A stretch of DNA of 64,000 nucleotides from Viola odorata (Eukaryota; Streptophyta; Magnoliopsida; Malpighiales; Violaceae). Below are positions 58,201 to 64,000 of the stretch, one piece after another. Position numbers and translations under genes: made by a program. The DNA lies in assembly GCA_963691705.1 (NCBI GenBank), contig OY829543.1, positions 27,737,523 through 27,801,522 of the forward strand, read 5' to 3'. Under the pieces are notes generated by a model. It saw nothing but the letters and a program-made list of their open reading frames with translations. It was not told the DNA's origin and searched no databases. Numbering within the stretch: position 1 is the first letter of the stretch; the number at the start of each line of letters is the position of its first letter.

Positions 58201-61200
58201 CTCTCCAAGCCAAGCTGTTCAAGCCCGCGGTCAAGGCCTTAAGTAAAGGGTAGTTTAGGGTTATTTCATGTAATAATTCCCAAGCCTACTCTTCGCCCAT
58301 GGGAGAAAATTCCTTGTCTTTTGAAGTCTATAGACTTATTTTCACATCATCGCCTTGAGTTACCTTTTAGTTATTTTCCAACCCTTTTCCATAGTGCTGA
58401 TGCATATCTCTCCTATGTAGGTACTTTGTGTGACATTCGCAAAGGAATGGAGCCCGCAGATTCGAGGACGAATCCATTTGAAGAGGGAGGACATGATACG
58501 AATATGAGGACACGAGGGCTCTCACTCGAATCCACGTGAAGACCTCACGGATAGGCCGCGCAAGCCATGAGGAATGCCGCGCTAAGTCTTCACAAACCAT
58601 GAAGACATGCGCGTACAAGGCACGCCAACCATAGCATCCATGAATCCCCCGCGCCGAAGCCATCCGAGGCTATGCGGTAGCTCTCCAAGCCAATCTCTTC
58701 ATGCCCGCGGTCAAGGCCTTAAGTAAAGAGTAGTTTAGGGTTATTTCATGTAATAATTCCCAAGTCTACTCTTCGCCCATGGGAGAAAAATCCTTGTCTT
58801 TTGAAGTCTACAGACTTATTTTCACATCATCGCTTTGAGTTACCTTTTAGTTATTTTCCAACCCTTTTCCATAGTGCTGATGCATATCTCTCCTATGTAG
58901 GTACTTTGTGTGACATTCGCAAAGGAATGGAGCCCGCAGATTCGAGGACGAATCCATTTGAAGAGGGAGGACATGATACGAATATGAGGACACGAGGGCT
59001 CTCACTCGAATCCACGTGAAGACCTCACGGATAGGCCGCGCAAGCCATGAGGAATGTTGCGCAAAGTCCTCGTAAACCAGGAAGACATGTGCGCACCAGG
59101 CGCGCCAACCCTAGCATCCCATGAAGTCCCCGCGCCTAAGCCATCCGAGACCTTGCGCTAGCTCTCCAAGCCAATCTCTTGAAGCCCGCGGTCAAGGCCT
59201 TAAGTAAAGGGTAGTTTAGGGTTATTTCATGTAATAATTCCCAAGCCTACTCTTCGCCCATAGGAGAATATTCCTTGTCTTTTGAAGTCTACAGACTTTA
59301 TTTTCACATCATCGCTAGGAGTTACCTTTTAGTTATTTTCCAACTCTTTTCCACAGTGCTGATGCATATCTCTTCTATGTAGGTACTTTGTGTGACATTC
59401 GCAAAGGAATGGAACGCGCAGATTCGAGAACGAATCCATTTCAAGAGGGAGGAGATGATACGAGCATGAGCGCTCTCACTCGTATCCACGGGAAGACCTC
59501 ACGGATAGGCCTCGCCAGCCAAGAGGAATGCCGCGCCAAGTCCTCGCAAACCAGGAAGACATGTGCGCACCAGCCGCGCCAACCTTAGCATCCCCTGACG
59601 TCCCCGCGCCTAACCCATCCGAGGCCTTGCTCTAGCTCTCCAAGCCAATCTCTTCAAGCCCGCGGTCAAAGCCTTAAGTGAAGGGTAGTTTAGGGTTACT
59701 TCATGTAATAATTACCAAGCCTACTCTTCGCCCATGGGAGAAAAATCCTTGTCTTTTAAAGTCTACGGACTTATTTTCACAACATCGCTTTGAGTTACCT
59801 TTTAGTTATTTCCCTACACTTTTCCATAATGTTGATGCATACCTCTCCTATATAGGTACTATGTGTGACATTCGCAAAGGAATGGAGCGCGCAGATTCGA
59901 GAACGAATCTATTTGAAGAGGGAGTAGATGATACGAGCATGAGGGCTCTCACTCGTATCCACGTGAAGACCTCACGGATACGCCGCGCAAGCCATGAGGA
60001 ATGCCGCGCCAAGTCCTCGCAATCCAGGAAGACATGTGCGTACCAGGTGCGCCAACCCTAGCATCCCATGAAGTCCCCGCGCCTAAGCCATCCGAGGCCT
60101 TGCGGTAGCTCTCCAAGCCAATCTCTTCAAGCCCGCGTTCAAGGCCTTAAATGAAGCGTGGTTTAGGGTTATTTCATGTAATAATTCCCAAGCCTATTCT
60201 TCGCCCATGGGAGAAAATTCCCTGTCTTTTGAAGTCTACAGACTTATTTACCCATCATCGCTTTGAGTTACCTTTTAGTTATTTTCCAACTCTTTTCCAT
60301 AGTGCTGATGCATATCTCTTCTATGTAGGTACTTTGTGTGACATTCGCAAAGGAATGGAGCGTGCAGATTCGAGAACGAATCCATTTGAAGAGGGACGAG
60401 ATGATACGAGCATGAGGGCTCTCACTCGTATCCACGTGCAGACCTCACGGATAGGCCGCGCAAGCCATGAGGAATGTTGCGCAAAGTCCTCGTAAACCAG
60501 GAAGACATGTGCGCACCAGGGGCGCCAACCCTAGCATCCCATGAAGTCCCCGCGCCTAAGCCATCCGAGACCTTGCGCTAACTCTCCAAGCCAATCTCTT
60601 GAAGCCCGCGGTCAAGGCCTTAAGTAAAGGGTAGTTTAGGGTTATTTCATGTAATAATTCCCAAGCCTACTCTTCGCCCATAGGAGAATATTCCTTGTCT
60701 TTTGAAGTCTACAGACTTTATTTTCACATCATCGCTAGGAGTTACCTTTTAGTTATTTTCCAACTCTTTTCCACAGTGCTGATGCATATCTCTTCTATGT
60801 AGGTACTATGTGTGACATTCGCAAAGGAATAGAGCGCGCAGATTCGAGGACGAATCCATTTGAAGAGGGAGGAGATGATACGAGCATGAGGGCTCTCACT
60901 CGTATCCACGTGAAGACCTCACGGATACGCCGCGCAAGCCATTAGGAATGCCACGCCAAGTCCTTGCAAACCAGGAAGACATGTGCGCACCAGGCGCGCC
61001 ATCCCTAGCATCCCATGAAGTCCCCGCGCCTAAGCCATCCGAGACCTTGCGCTAGCTCTCCAAGCCAATCTCTTGAAGCCCGCGGTCAAGGCCTTAAGTA
61101 AAGGGTAGTTTAGGGTTATTTCATGTAATAATTCCCAAGCCTACTCTTCACCTATAGGAGAAAATTCCTTGTCTTTTGAAGTCTACAGACTTTATTTTCA

Positions 61201-64000
61201 CATCATCACTAGGAGTTACCTTTTAGTTATTTTCCAACTCTTTTCCACAGTGCTGATGCATATCTCTTCTATGTAGGTACTTTGTGTCACATTCGCAAAG
61301 GAATGGAACGCGCAGATTCGAGAACGAATCCATTTCAAGAGGGAGGAGATGATACGAGCATTAGCGCTCTCACTCGTATCCATGGGAAGACCTCACGGAT
61401 AGGCCTCGCCAGCCAAGAGGAATGCCGCGCCAAGTCCTCGCAAACCAGGAAGACATTTGCGCACCAGCCGCGCCAACCTTAGAATCCCCTGACGTCCCCG
61501 CGCCTAAGCCATCCGAGGCCTTGCGCTAGCTCTCCAAGCCAATCTCTTCAAGCCCGCGGTCAAAGCCTTAAGTGAAGGGTAGTTTAGGGTTATTTCATGT
61601 AATAATTACCAAGCCTACTCTTCGCCCATGGGAGAAAAATCCTTGTCTTTTGAAGTCTACAGACTTATTTTCACATCATCGCTTTGAATTACCTTTTAGT
61701 TATTTTCCAACCCTTTTCCATAGTGCTGATGCATATCTCTCCTATGTAGGTACTTTGTGTGACTTTCGCAAAGGAATGGAGCCCGCAGATTCGAGGACAA
61801 ATCCATTTGAAGAGGGAGGAGATGATACGAACATGAGGGCTCTCACTCGTATCCACGTGAAGACCTCATGGATAGGCCGCGCAACCCATGAGGAATGCCG
61901 CGCCAAGTCCTCGCAAACCAGGAAGACATGTGCGTACCTGGTGCGCCAACCCTAGCATCCCATGAAGTCCCCGCGCCTAAGCCATCCGAGGCCTTGCGGT
62001 AGCTCTCCAAGCCAATCTCTTCAAGCGCGCGGTCAAGGCCTTAAGTGAAGGGTAGTTTAGGGTTATTTCATGTAATAATTCCCAAGCCTACTCTTCGCCC
62101 ATAGGAGAATATTCCTTGTCTTTTGAAGTCTACAGACTTTATTTTCACATCATCGCTAGGAGTTACCTTTTAGTTATTTTCCAACTCTTTTCCACAGTGC
62201 TGATGCATATCTCTTCTATGTAGGTACTATGTGTGACATTCGCAAAGGAATAGAGCGCGCAGATTCGAGAACGAATCCAATTGAAGAGGTAGTAGATGAT
62301 ACGAGCATGAGGGCTCTCACTCGAATCCACGTGAAGACCTCACGGATAGGCCGCGCAAGCCATGAGGAATGCCGCGCTAAGTCTTCACAAACCATGAAGA
62401 CATGCGCGTACAAGGCACGCCAACCATAGCATCCATGAATCCCCCGCGCCGAAGCCATCCGAGGCTATGCGGTAGCTCTCCAAGCCAATCTCTTCATGCC
62501 CGCGGTCAAGGCCTTAAGTAAAGAGTAGTTTAGGGTTATTTCATGTAATAATTCCCAAGTCTACTCTTCGCCCATGGGAGAAAAATCCTTGTCTTTTGAA
62601 GTCTACAGACTTATTTTCACATCATCGCTTTGAGTTACCTTTTAGTTATTTTCCAACCCTTTTCCATAGTGCTGATGCACATCTCTCCTATGTAGGTACT
62701 TTGTGTGACATTCGCAAAGGAATGGAGCCCGCAGATTCGAAGACGAATCCATTTGAAGAGGGAGGACATGATACGAATATGAGGACACGAGGGCTCTCAC
62801 TCGAATCCACGTGAAGACCTCACGGATAGGCCGCGCAAGCCATGAGGAATGTTGCGCAAAGTCCTCGTAAACCAGGAAGACATGTGCGCACCAGGCGCGC
62901 CAACCCTAGCATCCCATGAAGTCCCCGCGCCTAAGCCATCCGAGACCTTGCGCTAGCTCTCCAAGCCAATCTCTTGAAGCCCGCGGTCAAGGCCTTAAGT
63001 AAAGGGTAGTTTAGGGTTATTTCATGTAATAATTCCCAAGCCTACTCTTCGCCCATAGGAGAATATTCCTTGTCTTTTGAAGTCTACAGACTTTATTTTC
63101 ACATCATCGCTAGGAGTTACCTTTTAGTTATTTTCCAACTCTTTTCCACAGTGCTGATGCATATCTCTTCTATGTAGGTACTTTGTGTGACATTCGCAAA
63201 GGAATGGAACGCGCAGATTCGAGAACGAATCCATTTCAAGAGGGAGGAGATGATACGAGCATGAGCGCTCTCACTCGTATCCACGGGAAGACGTCACGGA
63301 TAGGCCTCGCCAGCCAAGAGGAATGCCGCGCCAAGTCCTCGCAAACCAGGAAGACATGTGCGCACCAGCCGCGCCAACCTTAGCATCCCCTGACGTCCCC
63401 GCGCCTAACCCATCCGAGGCCTTGCTCTAGCTCTCCAAGCCAATCTCTTCAAGCCCGCGGTCAAAGCCTTAAGTGAAGGGTAGTTTAGGGTTACTTCATG
63501 TAATAATTACCAAGCCTACTCTTCGCCCATGGGAGAAAAATCCTTGTCTTTTGAAGTCTACAGACTTATTTTCACATCATCGCTTTGAATTACCTTTTAG
63601 TTATTTTCCAACCCTTTTCCATAGTGCTGATGCATATCTCTCCTATGTAGGTACTTTGTGTGACTTTCGCAAAGGAATGGAGCCCGCAGATTCGAGGACA
63701 AATCCATTTGAAGAGGGAGGAGATGATACGAACATGAGGGCTCTCACTCGTATCCACGTGAAGACCTCATGGATAGGCCGCGCAACCCATGAGGAATGCC
63801 GCGCCAAGTCCTCGCAAACCAGGAAGACATGTGCGTACCAGGTGCGCCAACCCTAGCATCCCATGAAGTCCCCGCGCCTAAGCCATCCGAGGCCTTGCGG
63901 TAGCTCTCCAAGGCAATCTCTTCAAGCGCGCGGTCAAGGCCTTATGTGAAGGGTGGTTTACGGTTATTTCATGTAATAATTCCCAAGCCTACTCTTCGCC
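55205..64000 (+). repeat. Mosaic satellite to window end, with 2855- and 3795-bp duplications
   Basis: Units at 55475, 55948, 56421, 56901, 57374, 57847, 58321, 58801, 59282, 59756, 60229, 60702, 61176, 61650, 62123, 62596, 63077 and 63551. 56901, 57374 and 57847 recur at 59756, 60229 and 60702 (offset 2855). 58801 and 59282 recur at 62596 and 63077 (offset 3795), with the GGGTTACTTCATG variant shared upstream of 59756 and 63551. The duplications overlap and do not make one clean period. The unit at 62123 has private changes in the fossil region (CCAATTGAAGAGGTAGTAG). Confidence 0.8.

Larger units (their letters stand above)
15749..64000 (+). repeat. Satellite array, right block
   Basis: Continuous head-to-tail monomers to the end of the window, about 104 units, all on the + strand. 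No other insertion, inversion or unrelated sequence is visible. The dominant period is 473 bp. Variants: 407 bp (66-bp deletion), 403 bp (net 70-bp deletion), 474 bp (GACTTTATTTTC plus GCTAGGAG), 480/481 bp (an AATATGAGGACACGAGG-type insertion after the purine tract). Sub-blocks with different higher-order structure are listed separately. Confidence 0.95.

Overview
The window is non-genic plant heterochromatin. About 56 kb is one continuous head-to-tail satellite array (monomer 473 bp, with 407, 403, 474 and 480/481 bp variants). By locating the conserved TTGAAGTCTAC segment I count roughly 120 monomers, all on the + strand with no inversion. A single Ty3/gypsy LTR retrotransposon (7763-15743) interrupts the array. 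I see no host protein gene, rRNA, tRNA or CRISPR. The host is most likely a flowering plant, judged from the element type (tRNA-Met-like primer site, plant-type gag-pol, pol frame running into the LTR) and the satellite organisation. The species cannot be read from this.

Layout: 1-7762 satellite in a roughly 2780-bp six-monomer higher-order repeat (HOR-1); 7763-15743 retrotransposon, with two 723-bp LTRs that differ at 3 sites and a GACTT target duplication; 15749-16135 remainder of the split monomer; 16543-24460 three copies of a 2640-bp hexamer (HOR-2); 24461-38517 mosaic and simple tandem monomers; 38518-48530 two copies of a 5004-bp 11-mer (HOR-3) followed by a third, partial copy; 49477-55204 a 2296-bp pentamer (HOR-4) derived from inside the 11-mer; 55205-64000 mosaic with 2855- and 3795-bp local duplications.

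The main observation is that satellite and retrotransposon are related. Every monomer carries a collinear fossil of the 3' end of a gypsy element: a degenerate integrase tail, the DSRTNPFEEGGDDT-coding stretch, a 14-nt purine tract, and the TGATACGA that begins the LTR. The intact counterpart lies at 14985-15028 of the inserted element, and 39 of 44 bases match by my hand alignment. The satellite was therefore probably born from the pol/PPT/LTR junction of a related retrotransposon, and a later relative inserted back into it in the same orientation. Retrotransposon-derived centromeric satellites are known (the Sobo satellite of Solanum bulbocastanum, CRM-derived tandem repeats in maize). The element looks CRM-like: no chromodomain is visible, and its pol frame continues 64 codons into the 3' LTR. 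A centromeric or pericentromeric location is therefore plausible but not proven.

The inserted element is young by LTR divergence, yet its polyprotein has three in-frame stops and one frameshift, so it is probably non-autonomous.
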